DNA of 64,000 bases from Psococerastis gibbosa (GCA_963971405.1 OZ020485.1:35917921-35981920); one strand, 5' to 3'. Positions 44,189 through 56,466 are shown, counted from the first letter of the stretch. Notes: generated from the sequence alone by a model not told the origin. Made by a program: numbers and translations.

Positions 44189-47100
44189 TTAGTCCTGGTC
44201 AGTCAGCAGGTCCCGTAAAAACCTGCACAACTGCCCAGGGGCCAACTGGCAAGCCTCCCTTGGTGATAGAAACCAAGAGGACGTTGCTAGCAGCCGTCTG
44301 TTCTTTACTGCCGGACACGAGCAGATGATATGCTCAGCAGTCTCAGCCTTTTCTTTGCAGAATCGGCAGGTGTCATTCAAGACTTTACCCATGTTCTTTA
44401 AATGGTAGTTCACGTGGCAGTGTCCTGTGAGTGCACCTGTAAGTACCTTAAGTTCAGGCTTGCTGAGGTTCAGTGCTTTGGCGGTATAGCTCTTAGAGTG
44501 AGTGAGGAATATTTTGGATTGTCTGTGGCCTGTGACAGACTTCCAGTATGCTTCCTTTCTCTTTTCTTCCCATAGGCCAATCTCTAGGGTTTGGCGGTTT
44601 CTCGGGAAGGCGCAGAAGGGTTCAGGCCCAATGAAGGGTAGCGCGCTCCCTTCTCTCGCCAAGGCGTCGGCATTTTCATTGCCTTCGATCCCGGCGTGTC
44701 CTGGAACTCACATGAGGGTGACTTTATTCGTCACTCCCAATGCGTTGAGTGCAAGCATACATTCCCACACCTGCTTGGACTCGTAGCTACTCGAGTCCAG
44801 CGCAAGTAGGGAAGCCATGCTGTCGGAGATAATGAATATCTTGCTGTGGCGGTAAGCACGTTTAATGCAGTGCGCCGCACATGCGCGTATGGCATGTATT
44901 TCGGCTTGGAAGACTGTGGGTTGGGATCCCATGGGGATGACTAAGTTGAGTCGTGGCCCATAAACCCCCGCCCCTGTACCTCCGTTTTCTATTTTTGACC
45001 CATCAGTATAAAATCTTAATGAGCCGTATGGAAAGACTACCTCTCCGTCAGTCCATTTTTTCCGGCTTTCCAATATAACCGAGAAATTCTTTGAGAATTG
45101 AAAAGTTGTCTCCATGGAGTCTGAGAACATAACCTCCGGAACCTTGCACTCATTAAGAATGCGTAAGTGTCCGGTAAGGTCGCCAGGCTTTAGTCCATGG
45201 CTTTTCTTAAAGCGATAGGCCCACTTAGCCGCCTCACTCTCGATGAAAATCGGGAGTGGTGGTAGGTTCAATAGGACCTCCATGGCAGCCGTGTGGCACG
45301 AACGGGATGTTCCCGTGATCGCGAGGCAAGCCAGCCTCTGTAGTTTTGTGAGAGATTTTGCTCCCTTTTTGCTCTTATGCAGTCTAGGCCACCAAATTAG
45401 CGCCGCATAGCTAATTATAGGTCGCACAATGGACTTATATAGCCAGTCCGTTACTTTCGGCTTAAGCCCCCACGTTCTACCCACCATTCTGCTCGTAAGA
45501 AATAAGGCGTTTCGCGCCCTGCTTACAGCCTGGTCCAGATGCAGGCTCCATGTGAGATTCCGGTCAAGGATAACACCAAGATATTTGGTGCTATCTGTGA
45601 GGGCTAAACGCACCCCGCTGAGGGTGGGAGCTTTAATATTAAGCTTCAACTTCCTCGTGAACGGGACCAGGGTGGTTTTTTTAGGATTTATATTCAGTCC
45701 TTCAGAAAGGCACCAATTATGGGCTATGGTTAAGGCCCTTTGCATTCGCTCAGAGACAAGAGCGTCATGCTGGCCTCGCACCAAGATCACCAAATCATCC
45801 GCATAGCCGCAGACGTCGTACCCATCTTGCCCTAGTGCAGTTAGCAGCCCGTCGACCACCAGAGACCAGAGGAGGGGGGAGAGGCATCCGCCTTGTGGGC
45901 AGCCCTCACCTGGCGTGGCTGTGATCGAGTCTGTGCCGAGTACCATTGAGATAATTCGGCTTTCTAGCGATGTCATGATCCAGTCTGCTACGACTGGCTC
46001 AACGCCTCTCTTTTCTAATGCATTCATGATTGATTTACGAGGCGTGTTGGAAAATGCCCCTTCTACGTCAATAAATGCGCATAGGGCTATCTCTTTGAAC
46101 TCTAGAGCCTTTTCCAGTTTCCTGGTTAGACTGTGTAGAGCCGAGATGGTTGATTTACCTTTTTGGTAAGCAAATTGACACTTATGCAGGGGGTTCCGCA
46201 TCAGCAGATCGCCTCTGATATAGTTATCAATAATCTTCTCCATCGTTTTCAAAAGGAAGGATGAGAGACTGATAGGACGAAAGGATTTAGCTTCGGTACT
46301 AGGGCGATTTCCAGCCTTTGGTATGAAGCTCACTTTCACCTCCCTCCAGGGTGTGGGAATGTGCGACCACGCAAAGCTCGCACGAAATAGAGCTAGCAGA
46401 TCCGCCATGAGAATCTGAAGCCCCTTTTGCAAGAGGGCCGGATACACGCCATCGCCCCCTGGAGATTTAAAGGGCTTGAAGGACTTAATAGCCCAAGTAA
46501 CCCTATCTTTTGTAAAGAGTTTTCGACCCAGTTTCCATGCCCCCCGCTTAGGGCGTTTACGCGCTGCGCGGGTGGGCGTCGTACCGCCGACTATGTTGGA
46601 GCCTGGAAAGTGGGTGTCAAGGAGCACCTCCAACGTCTCAGTACCTGACTGAGTGTAGGTGCCATCCCCTTTTTTAAGCTCACCCATGCCGTTGTTATGG
46701 GTCTTAGCCATAACTTTATGCAGGCGAGCTGCAGTCGGTGTCTCGTTGATCCCTTGACAGAATGAACGAAACGACTGCCGTTTTGCTTTCCGCAACTCTC
46801 GAGAGTACTCAGCTAAAGCGGTTTTGTAGACAGCATGGTGATTCGAATCCCTGCTGCTTGACCACTTGTTGTAAAGCCGTCTCGTTTTCTTGCGCAGTTT
46901 TGATAGCTCCTTATTCCACCATGGTGCATCACCATCAGATTTCGGAGCTACCTGTGCACAGCTAGACTCAAAAGCATTTTTAATTTTGTTATGCAGGTTA
47001 AGGGAGGCATTTACAATCTCATCTATATTATTTAGATCGTGTGTCCTCGGACCCTCCCTATCTAACAGACTTAGATATTTATTCCAGTCTGTGCGTCTCG

Positions 47101-47812
47101 GGTTTCTTCTCATAGCCTGCCGTGGTTTGTTAGCCACGATTCCAAACATAATATGTTTGTGATCAGAGAGTGAGGCATAATCCGAAACATGCCACCCAGC
47201 AATCTTCTGCTCAATTGCAGGACTGCAGAGTGTGAGATCGAGTACCTCATTTCTGATAGCATTTTCAAATGTTGGCTTATTACCTACATTACTCACCGAC
47301 ACCCCGTTCGCAACGAGGTAGTCAAGGAGATCTTCTCCCCTCTCATTGATGTCGGAGCTCGCCCATGCAGTGTGATGAGCGTTGCTGTCACATGCAACGA
47401 TAAACTGGAGATTGTTCTTCTTGCAGTGTGAAATAAAGCTCTTCGTAGCTTCGGGGGGCGCTGGGTCCCCGTGCGGGAAGTAGGCTGCGGCTACAGCAAC
47501 TTTGATTCCCTGCACTTCTATCATCACTGCTGCGAAATCGCGTTGTATGAATCTGGACATAGGAAAGCAATTTAGTTTTTTGTCTACTAGTAAGGCAGCT
47601 CTTGGAGCTGTACTGTCAGACGAAAGATAAATGAGCTTACCTTTTTGTGAGTTCAGGCCCCTGATGGCGTTTCCCACCACGTACGGCTCCTGTAACATCA
47701 TGATGTCCACATCTTCTTTTAAAAACCTCCGCAAGGCAGTATCCGAGGCTGCCTTGGCGTGATGGAGGTTTGCATGGAGGCACTTGATGTTAGCGCCGAC
47801 CCGTCTTACCAT
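44189..47812 (-). pseudogene. LINE ORF2: endonuclease, reverse transcriptase, RNase H; one nonsense codon
   Basis: ATG at 47812. The APE endonuclease spans about 1-225, with Q41-E42-P, CDSNAHH (D142, N144), LDLTL (D192) and SDHKH (H218). The reverse transcriptase has D582 (FIDVEGAF) and YADD at 670-673. RNase H has D937 (YTDGS), E971 and D997. At codon 1035 (44708-44710) a TGA stands where the RNase H family has Trp in the ...VPGHAGIEGNENAD motif. The same frame then runs on for 172 codons to 44189 with the last RNase H Asp and the knuckle CRFCKEKAETAEHIICSC. A single base change explains the break. It is otherwise intact. Confidence 0.9.
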
Positions 47813-49289
47813 CTACGTGCTTCCAGGGTTTCCCCCGGTTTCTGGATTGAGGGCCACGAAGGTCCCTGGCTGGGTCCAGATCTAGCTCGCGCTTATTCCG
47901 AGCATCAGGTTTGCTGCCGTCTCTACTGCCTTTGGGTACCTGTCGTCGATCCTTATTAGCGGCGCTGCCACCAAGTTCCTTGGCATTTTCGATTTTTGGA
48001 GTCGGGTCAGTGGAGCTGCCTTCACCCGCCTCAACTGAGACGGAGGCTGCGTTTTCCTCTGCCTGACTTTCGTCTTTCCCTTTTCTAGGGTGCAGTTTCA
48101 CCTTACCCAGTCGAAAGCAGATCTGAAAGCCAGCTGCTGTCAGTACCTTGAAACTGCTTTGATCGACTGCAAAAGCTACTTCTACGCAGTTTTTCTCCGT
48201 GTTCCTTCTACGCAGTACCCTCCAAGCTTTACACTGCAGCAATGGGTTCTGGCCTGCGATATAGTCCACGATTTTGGCTGTTTCGTAGCCAAGGCTATTG
48301 GGAAAGTACCCAGTTACCACCTGCGAGCTGGGGAGATCTTTTCCATTGAGGACAATAATGTCAAGATCTGACTGACTTAGCTCTTCTGCCTTGCTCTTGG
48401 CCCAGGCCGCGGTGCTTTCATTCTCGCAGACGACTACGAGGTAGCCACAGCGGAAGGTGGTGCCCCCAAAGCTGAGAGGAGGGCCTTCGCTCGTGACGTC
48501 TTTTTGCACCAGCTCAGCTAGTCTTTCCTCAGTGGACACCAGCTGCTCTTGGGTCATTGTCACCTCGGGGTAGTTACGGGGCAGTATCCCTACCCTATAG
48601 CATTCCCCTATGCGTACAGCATCTCGGTAGCTGCTTTGGTGAGCTTGGATTACCGGTTGCTGCGTTGACCCTGTAGCATTGGTGCGTGAGCGTTTTGCAA
48701 CAGTCGGCTGCGGTGGAGTCGGAGTCATTGCCTCCGATCTGCCTCTCTTTACAGCTGGAGGTGTGGGTGCAGAGGTGCCCCCCCTTTCGACTATCTTGAG
48801 AAGGCAGAGCTTCCGGGCTTCTTCATACGAGTGCCCTATCTTTAACAGATATTTCAGCCTCTTCCTCGCGGTCGAGCTGAGCCCTTTTCGAGGAGCTTGT
48901 GCCGGTTCGTTAATGACCAGCCTCTCCACTGATAAGGCGGTGATCGTACTGGCACCGTCTGACGAATCGTCATCGCCGCCGAGCAGCATTGCTTCCGCCT
49001 GTGGCAACGGAGTAGGACACTCTTCCATCTGCAGAGGGCCTGAGGGCCCAGCTCCAGAAGCCAGAGTGTCTAGAGAGCGGTTGCCAGTAGAAACAGTAGC
49101 TGTTTCTGTCTGGGTTCGCTCTGAGATATTTCCAGTGGAAGCATCAAGTGTTTCCGCCTGGGTGATGGTAACTTCAGTTGGAGCTACCTGAGCTCCAGCC
49201 TGAACCATATTACGTTCCACCAATGTGGAAGTTTCGGTGGACTCTTGAGGCGTGTCCGAGCCTGGGTTTTTTTCCTTTAGAGAAATCAT
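47790..49289 (-). CDS. LINE ORF1 protein, 499 aa, DUF4780-like
   Basis: ATG at 49289 (an in-frame GTG at 49301 is less likely). Residues 1-240 are Ser/Thr/Pro-rich and low in structure, with a basic patch KRGRSEA and AKRSRTN. A globular part at about 260-410 contains LSFGGTTFRCGYLVVVCE, DLDIIVLNGKDLPSSQVV, QNPLLQCKAWRVLRR and VLTAAGFQICFRLGKVKL, which I read as a DUF4780-type domain of insect LINE ORF1s. No CCHC knuckle is seen. The tail is charged. It overlaps ORF2 by 23 bases, so ORF2 is probably read by reinitiation. No break is seen. Confidence 0.8.
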   Translation of the reverse strand: MISLKEKNPGSDTPQESTETSTLVERNMVQAGAQVAPTEVTITQAETLDASTGNISERTQTETATVSTGNRSLDTLASGAGPSGPLQMEECPTPLPQAEAMLLGGDDDSSDGASTITALSVERLVINEPAQAPRKGLSSTARKRLKYLLKIGHSYEEARKLCLLKIVERGGTSAPTPPAVKRGRSEAMTPTPPQPTVAKRSRTNATGSTQQPVIQAHQSSYRDAVRIGECYRVGILPRNYPEVTMTQEQLVSTEERLAELVQKDVTSEGPPLSFGGTTFRCGYLVVVCENESTAAWAKSKAEELSQSDLDIIVLNGKDLPSSQVVTGYFPNSLGYETAKIVDYIAGQNPLLQCKAWRVLRRRNTEKNCVEVAFAVDQSSFKVLTAAGFQICFRLGKVKLHPRKGKDESQAEENAASVSVEAGEGSSTDPTPKIENAKELGGSAANKDRRQVPKGSRDGSKPDARNKRELDLDPARDLRGPQSRNRGKPWKHVDGKTGRR

Positions 49290-49705
49290 ATGAGTTCCCA
49301 CGAGCAGCTAGGGAAAAGGTAGTCCAGTCTAGCAGAGCCCCGCATACTAGACTAAGGGGTCTCATACTTGGGGGTTCCCCCCTGTACCCCCAAGGGCTCC
49401 GTTACAGCTCCATTTGCCCTTGGAGCCTTCCACCCCGAGCACGGGTCGCATAACACTCGGGGATTTAGGGGAGGGTGCATTCCATCTTAGTCGCTGGCAC
49501 TAAGTTACATCCCAGCAGGATGCAGCCCAGTGACAGCTTAAGCCCCATTACCTCGTCAAGGTCCGGTTAACTCCTAAGGCACAAACAACAGGCAAGCCGT
49601 CAAACCACTACTTAGAGCTAAAAGCAACGAGCAAAGCATGCAGGCAAGCAAGCAGGATGGGCCCAAAAAGCAACCAGGAATGCGTAAATGGGGAACAAGG
49701 AAGTA

Positions 49706-51470
49706 AGACAGTAGAAGGTATTGACCAAAATGGCATTAATAAATTGTTTATCCGCTAATAACCGATGGTAACACGTATAGATATCCATAATAGGCTATTT
49801 TATCGTATGTATTGAAAATGTTTGCAACTTACTTTGACTATTTGTGGCGGTTATTAGTAGGTACTGTTAGCAGAATCCGAAGAAACAGCAAGCCAGGATC
49901 CTTTCTTTCCCACAATGAAGTTTTCGTTTCATTAAAGACAGACTTATTCCTATACTATAATTTCTTGATGTTTAATATAATTTTTACTGTAGCAATAGTG
50001 TTAGTAGTGTACAGGTATACGTACCTATTCCGCATTTATATAGTGGAAAGAGACATTGTCATTTCCCTTTCAGACCTTCCCTTTGTGACCAAAAACTTTT
50101 CTGAAAACAACACATACAAGACATCGCGGAAACGGACTAATTAAAGCACTGCCATAAGGAACCAGGCGCCTTTTAAAACATGAAATTAAGTTGGTATCCG
50201 TGTTGCCGGAACGTAGTATACATACTGTAAGTAATTTAGCCTTTGACTATCTCGAATACAAAACAATTACGGTACTCTGAGTACGCTGTACTGTATTACT
50301 TTGCAGTATTAAGTTAGTCTCGAGATCAGATGAATAAACTATTTAATTTGAAGGCTTCGTTATTGCGATCTTCCTCTGCTCTTTTGACGGATGAACATTA
50401 ATTCCATAACTCGTAAATGAATTTCACTGTAGTCTTTGAGTGCTTTGTTTAATTGCAGCGCTGAGCTTAAACTTATTTTTCCCTAGTTTCCTAAATAATA
50501 GACCTAGATACTGTATTAGTATCCCCCTGAACTTTTAATTTCTGATTAACGTTCCGAGAAAGTTTAAATTTTATACCTGTAGATACGAGTATATCATTGT
50601 TATACATTGGAGTGAAATATATACAGTAGGTACAATAATTTATACTTTACGAAAAAATTTAAAAAAAAATTTTAAAAATTAAAATCTGCAAGTTATATTT
50701 TGTACTTAAATGTATTACATTCTTTTCAAAACTTTTTACTTACTAATTTTTAACATATTAATAAAAAAAATAAAATGCGTCTGATTTAAGAGTGATCCGT
50801 CACTTGCCCATTTCCTCATTTCCAAAATTTTTCATAAAAGCCACCGATTCCCGTTTTCGTATTTTCAATAGGTTCGGAAAATTTGGCATCCAAAGAAGAA
50901 TGGGCTCAGTCTGGAGAACATACCATTATACTAATCGGTAGCTAATAGAGTAATTAATAAACAGAGGTCTCAATGTAATACTAGAGTATTAATTTTTCTT
51001 AACAGTCATACGGAGGTAACAGGAGAACAATCTGAGCTATGTGCACCCTAAATTGCTATGAGATGAGGTCGATCTCAGTAACAGTATGCATCCGAGCTTG
51101 GATTGCCAATAGCCTGTCAGAGATTGCAAGACAATTCCTCGGGTTTGATGAGAATTAGCAGGCAGCGGTTATTGAATAGCTAAAATACCGCTAATAAAAA
51201 TATGTATTACTCGACCACAATACGAAAGCACTTGGCGAGACTTCTTTTTTTAATGCACCAAGACCTTCTTATCTTTCACATTGCAAGTTGCTGTCAACAA
51301 GTGTGGAATTATCCTAATAATGAAATTATTATTATCCTGAATATGACAAATAGACCTCTTCGGGAAAAAATAAGCCTCGCCAAGTGTATTCGCGCTGTGG
51401 TCGCGTATTAATTTAAAATTAAACATAAGCAAAAGAATAATGGGACTCATGTAAAATTGTTGACAACCAT
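49706..51470. other. No gene supported
   Basis: AT-rich. A 110-residue frame at 49812-50144 has a hydrophobic middle (NIIFTVAIVLVVY) but no family likeness. Confidence 0.45.
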
Positions 51471-51479
51471 TTTGAACAT

Positions 51480-51892
51480 GTTAAGGGCAAACCGGAGTCG
51501 CCGATATTCCATTTTCTGTTCAATTTCAATTTCTGTTCAACTTCAATTTCTCATGAAGTATGGAAAGTAGAACAATGAAAAAATGCTGAATGACAAGAAG
51601 AATTTTTTCTCCTAATTTTGCTGTATAGTATGTGGCCTTAACTATCCCCAATTCGCCACAGTTGATGAACTCCTTCAGCTTGAACTCCTGAGTGACCGTT
51701 ATTTTTTGCGTATCAAGTTCACTAACTATAGCCGATCGGTATTGATGATTGCAACATAGTATATATCAAAATTAGGAGAAAAAAAATTATTCTTTCCATT
51801 CAGCATTTTTTCATTGTTCGGCGTTCCATATTTCATGAGAAATTAAAGTTTGCACAGAAATGGAATATTGGCGACTCCGGTTTGCCCTTAAC
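51480..51892. mobile_element. MITE (413 bp) with 5-bp target duplication
   Basis: The ends GTTAAGGGCAAACCGGAGTC and GACTCCGGTTTGCCCTTAAC are perfect complements. Weaker pairing extends 100 bases (TTTCTCATGAARTATGGAA). AACAT lies on both sides (51475-51479, 51893-51897). Confidence 0.9.
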
Positions 51893-51897
51893 AACAT

Positions 51898-52329
51898 TTA
51901 TTAAGAATCAACAGTTATACTGCAAATCTCAGAATTTAAATAGAATAAAATAGAATATTGTGTAACCTATTTGGAAAGTTGGTTGTAAGTTGCGGGGGAG
52001 TTGCCTTCTCATTTGAATCAATGGCCTCATAATGGCGGCAACGAGTAAAGTTCCCCTACAAGTTTGCAAAGTGCTTGATAAAAGACGCAATTATTTTAAC
52101 AAAATGGGGTAGAAACTGTCTTCTAAATGTTCATCCTTACGGCGAGATGTGGTAATTACAAAATTATGTTTATAGTGACGACTAAAATCATTTTCCGATT
52201 TGAAATGGAAAATATTTTGTGCGGGGTGAAGGTTGATGTTGCAACTCTCAGCCTTTGATAATTAATTTTTTGATGACGTTTTATGGACCCTTGGCTCTTG
52301 GCACTTGGTCCATAGGTCCCTTGTCCAAC
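51898..52329. other. No gene seen
   Basis: Unrecognised AT-rich sequence. Confidence 0.5.
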
Positions 52330-52475
52330 GCCAACGACTCATGGATTTCGGACGTTATTCGTATTGTTTTCGTATGCATTTTTGGCAATTGGCAAATTGG
52401 TATACGTTCATGGTGTCAACCTACATCGGCTACAAGCGATAATGGACAAGCTGAGACATGCTTACCATTGAGGCA
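52330..52475 (+). repeat. Dispersed repeat, second copy of 43180
   Basis: It has GCCAACGACTCATGGATTT, GGCAATTGGCAAATTGG and CTACAAGCGATAATGGACAA. Confidence 0.6.
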
Positions 52476-52526
52476 ATTAAGCAGGTGAAAGCATGGCTGA
52501 ACCCAGCACAAGAGTCAACTCTCAGC

Positions 52527-52888
52527 CATTGACCGGCTAGGGCTATTTCCAAAAACGGTGACGTGGTAGCAGACATTCAAGACTTAGGTGGCGTTTCCAC
52601 CGACCTCGCATTGCAGAATGCAAATGACATTGACGGAAATTAGAATTTTTCTTTTTATAGAAATCTATTAAAATGTTTGTACTTAACATATCCCATGACA
52701 CCATTTTTTAATTTTAGTTTGTTTGTTTGTGATTTTACTGTATGATCATTGATCAATTTTAACTATGGCATAGAGGAAAATAAATATTTCCGTCAATTCT
52801 GCAATGCGAGGTCGGTGGAAACGCCACCTAAGTTTTGAATGTCTGCTACCACGTCACCGTTTTTGGAAATAGCCCTAGCCGGTCAATG
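52527..52888. mobile_element. MITE, family A copy 2 (362 bp, long arms)
   Basis: Inverted arms of more than 100 bp: CATTGACCGGCTAGGGCTAT, GGTGACGTGGTAGCAGACAT and CGTTTCCACCGACCTCGCAT are all mirrored on the right. The right end continues into GGGCGCC as in copy 1. Confidence 0.9.
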
Positions 52889-53389
52889 TAATGGGCGCCT
52901 TAAATGATACTTGTCTGTGAAATCGGTATCTCCTCATAACCCAAGGAAAATGGAGCCATAGTAATTGGATTTATTGATCATTGATTATTCTTTCCATAAA
53001 AAACCTACCAATAGGCCTAGTTTACATGAGTAAAGATATTTATTAAGTTCTATCACATAACAGTTTTTTATACTGTAGGTACAATACACAGTAGGTAACT
53101 GTTCCGTTATGCTTACCAATAGCCTAACCGAACATTATTCTTTTAATAGCATCTTAAGGACACCAAATTGACGCCCCTGGTACACAAGGGGGCCAGGGGC
53201 TTTTAGAAAAGTAATAAATACATAAATAATTAAATATTGACTTTTTGTTCTATTACTAAGCCAACCTAGCGGAGTTAGTGCTATAAAGTATATATATAAA
53301 AATATATAATATATATAATACATAAATTACACTCAACTAGGAAGGCCCGGGACCACCTGCTTTACATGCCCTCCAAAGCATGACCAGAA

Positions 53390-53462
53390 AATGTAGCAAG
53401 TGTGGGACTCGAACCAACAACCTTTCGGGAGAAAGCCGGAGTCTGTACCACTAGCCTACATT
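53390..53462 (-). repeat. tRNA-like SINE head (73 nt)
   Basis: On the minus strand the outer seven bases AATGTAG and CTACATT pair perfectly. GGCTAGTGGTACAGAC resembles a D arm with A box, CTTTCTCCCGAAAG an anticodon-like hairpin, and GGTTCGAGTCC is a consensus B box. Five extra bases stand between the T arm and the 3' stem, so it is a tRNA-derived SINE head rather than a working tRNA. An AT-repeat tail lies at 53290-53320. Confidence 0.6.
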
Positions 53463-53779
53463 TCCACCGCTATATTATACGCTACGTACCATAGGAGACA
53501 CCTCATATCAACCTCACTACTGCCGTAACTGCTAGTTTTCAAGCTATAATTTAGAGTTATTCAAACTAGTCAGACATACAATATAATTTGACAATGTTAT
53601 TTTTTAATATAATGAATCCCCAAAACCATCCAATGTTTCCATTTCATATACTTTTTTTCTAGTTTCTTTCTTCAAATGCTTCTTTCTTTTTAGGTCTCAG
53701 TGATATCATGAGAAATTGAATGTAAGGGAACCGTACTCAAACCCGGGTCTCTGCCTTACCTGAACTGTGTGCTGATTTA

Positions 53780-53860
53780 TACAACTCTGTCTATTTATTT
53801 TGTGCTGACTCGATTTCGGGGGGTTTCACCCGCCCCAAACTCCAAAAATGTCTTTCTCCT
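53780..53860 (+). repeat. Dispersed repeat, third partial copy of 22485
   Basis: TTTCGGGGGGTTTCACCCGC and CAAACTCCAAAAATGTCT follow the word order of 22705-22750. Confidence 0.5.
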
Positions 53861-54003
53861 AAAACATTTTCAGCTATTTTGTTTTATTCCGCCTATATTT
53901 TAGTAGTTATATCACTGTGAACAAAACCCGAAATATTCCCTATTTCCCTATTCCATATAGTGAATTCCATTCACTAAGTAAGAAATACAATTATGGACTA
54001 TTA

Positions 54004-54330
54004 GGCCTCTTTATTCTCACTACAAACTTCCATATCGTAAAGCATTGGAAAAATGTTAAGTGAGCATATGCGTAACCTCACGCCACCAATCCAACTATCT
54101 TCAAGATAAATATCAATTAAATTATTTGTATCTCTCATTCCCTTTGCATTTTCTAAAACTGTCTCGTTCTGCAGAAACTGCAAAGGGATCCAAATGATTT
54201 AATTTATATATTTCTTGAAGAAATAAGGTGCATTGGTGGCGTAAGATATGAAAAAAAACTACACACATGCTAAATTAATATTTTTCCAATGCTTTACGAT
54301 TAGGAAATTTGTAGTGAGAATTAAGAGGCC
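54004..54330. mobile_element. MITE (327 bp)
   Basis: The arms GGCCTCTTTATTCTCACTAC and GTAGTGAGAATTAAGAGGCC are inverted, continuing through ATCGTAAAGCATTGGAAAAA (left) and its complement (right). About 60 bp with few mismatches. Confidence 0.85.
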
Positions 54331-56440
54331 CGGTTGATTATGTACTGGGATGCGGTCACCCTTAAGCCCGACCCCATTATGATTATTACATTAGATTAGA
54401 TTATTTTCATGAAGAATACTGGCGCACTGTTATGAATTGGAACATGAGGGCGCTATACTGAAACACAAGAAACACAGACATAAAGTCTAAATCTAGTTGC
54501 GCAGTGCAGCGGCACCCCCATATTCCAATGCAAACACTCCAATTTATGGTGAGAAATAACGGGGATGTAATTCTGATCTTCTTTCACGCAACAATTACTA
54601 TCAAATGGTATTTTAATGCATTCACCATTCGCTCTGTAATAGGCTAACATTATACTCCGAGTTGTATACAATACGTCTTGCTAAGTGCCTACCCAATATT
54701 GTGTATTGTTCTTCAGGGCTAAGTGGTTCATTAAGGGCCGCTTTATATGGTTTACATCACTTATGCCAACTGTAATTATCATTACTGCACCACAATGAAA
54801 ATGAGAGATTGCCCTCTTCTAAACGGAGCTACTTTCCCTCTTTGCGCTAGGAAACTCGCCGCGTTAAGACATTTCATAAATATTGCCAAGGCTTCCTAGG
54901 CTTCCATTTAACTCAATGAAAAGAATTTTCATCTATCTTGCCTACTCTTTCTTAACTAATTCGTGGTAGCTACGATGCATTATGTCGTATGATTCCTCAG
55001 ATTCAGAGGTCAGGGTGAATCTGAGGTACCATACAACATTTAAATCTGCTATATAAAATGAATTTGGAACTTGCCCTATAAAGAAGAAAACGAAACTTAT
55101 GTATTCTATATGGATGTAAGGGAAACGACAGGCGCAGGCCAAAATTTTCGCCCTCCGGATTGCCTTGGTCACCTCGAGTCTGTTTTAGTCCTATTGCCCC
55201 TGACTCCAAGGCCGTAGCCAAGGGGGGTTCATGAGGGTGAAAATTTGAGTTTTATTCAATTTAAAATAAAAATTACTATCATATGAATTTACTCATTCAG
55301 GGGGGCATGACCCCCTGACCCCCCTTGTGGATCCGCCATTGGACCTAGGTGGAGGTTATTAAACAGTACTTTCAGATACTTCCCCAGCACGGTGTTGCGT
55401 CAAGCAAGCAAAATAAAATTCAATTTACAATATAATTATCCACAAGAAATTTGAATATTATTATAATGCACGTAGAAATTAATTAATTGATTTAAAATGC
55501 GGTGTTTTAAACGGCATTTTCAACGAAATGCAAATGACATTCTCTGTCATTTTAATTACAGAATACAGAATTTTAATGACTGAATGCCTTTAACAGAAAT
55601 TTCAAGTTAAATGTTGACGATAGACGTGTTCCTATTCCTATTCATAATGGCTTCCTAAGGTTGCTATACCTTCTACCTCTTATACCTATTTTTGTTTATT
55701 CGGAATATCATAAATCAGGTTAATTTAAGGTCATATCTGACAAAACAATACAATGAAGTGACCTTATCTTGACATTTTTTCAGTGGGCATTGTACTCGTT
55801 TCATACATCTATATAGCCTAGAAGGTTAAATCAAAAAATGTTTTGAAAAAACTGCAATGCTACCTACGTAAATTTAGTATTAATATTTTAGCGGGTATAC
55901 GTATTTTCGTCGCTGCTTACTGTTACATGAAATCATGAAAAGTCGATGGTTTCAATAGAAAAGTTGATTTTTGGCTTGATTACGTTAAAAAAGTAAATTG
56001 AGATTTACAGGTTACGTAGTACGACTGACAAGAAGAAACCATCTAGAGCAAACAAAATAGTGCAGGGATTCTTCCCAATAGCAACTATTGGTATCTATCA
56101 TCACAGTACAATAGATATGAGCTTCATACTCGCTGAAAGAAATCTTTTAACATTTTTTTTCATTAGGGAGCATTTGAAGAAAGATTTCGCTTCTTAGTCC
56201 TTACGTTACGTTTTTGCCTCTAGGTCATTTCTGAAGAAAGGGTGTGCTATAAACCCAAATGGATCCAATATATTTCCTGTTTTTGTTTCCACAAGCACAG
56301 CCATTATCCCTTTGTAAGGCATGAAAAATAGATGAGCCTAATTGTTGTGCACAGAGACCTACACTTCAGCCTCAGTCATAAATTGATCGGGCCGTTCAGG
56401 CTAATGGCTCAGGGCCCATGGGTGAGGAATATCTCTGAAT
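54331..56440. other. No gene seen
   Basis: AT-rich. A fragment at 55208-55330 with GCCGTAGCCAAGGGGGG is related to the ends of the 24.2-kb element. Confidence 0.5.
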
Positions 56441-56466
56441 TCATAAATATTCTTCTTCTTCTGGCT

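Larger units (their letters stand above)
44096..49696 (-). mobile_element. Full-length non-LTR retrotransposon (I/LOA-type), 5.6 kb
   Basis: It is flanked by AAGGAAGTA at 44087-44095 and 49697-49705, a 9-bp target-site duplication. It reads on the minus strand: a 5' UTR of about 400 bases, ORF1 (49289-47790), ORF2 (47812-44189), a short 3' UTR and a tail of CTAAT-type repeats (complement of ATTAG units at 44100-44117). Reverse transcriptase followed by RNase H and a zinc knuckle places it in the I/LOA/Nimb group. Only one disabling change is seen (stop at 44708). Confidence 0.9.

Noticed and set aside
44708-44710. Programmed stop readthrough in the LINE ORF2
   Set aside because: The codon stands at a conserved RNase H Trp, so a point mutation is simpler.
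49812-50144. 110-residue frame with a hydrophobic middle
   Set aside because: AT-rich chance frame just outside the LINE; no homology recognised.
53390-53462. Functional tRNA gene
   Set aside because: Five extra bases between T arm and acceptor stem and a mismatch in the T stem.
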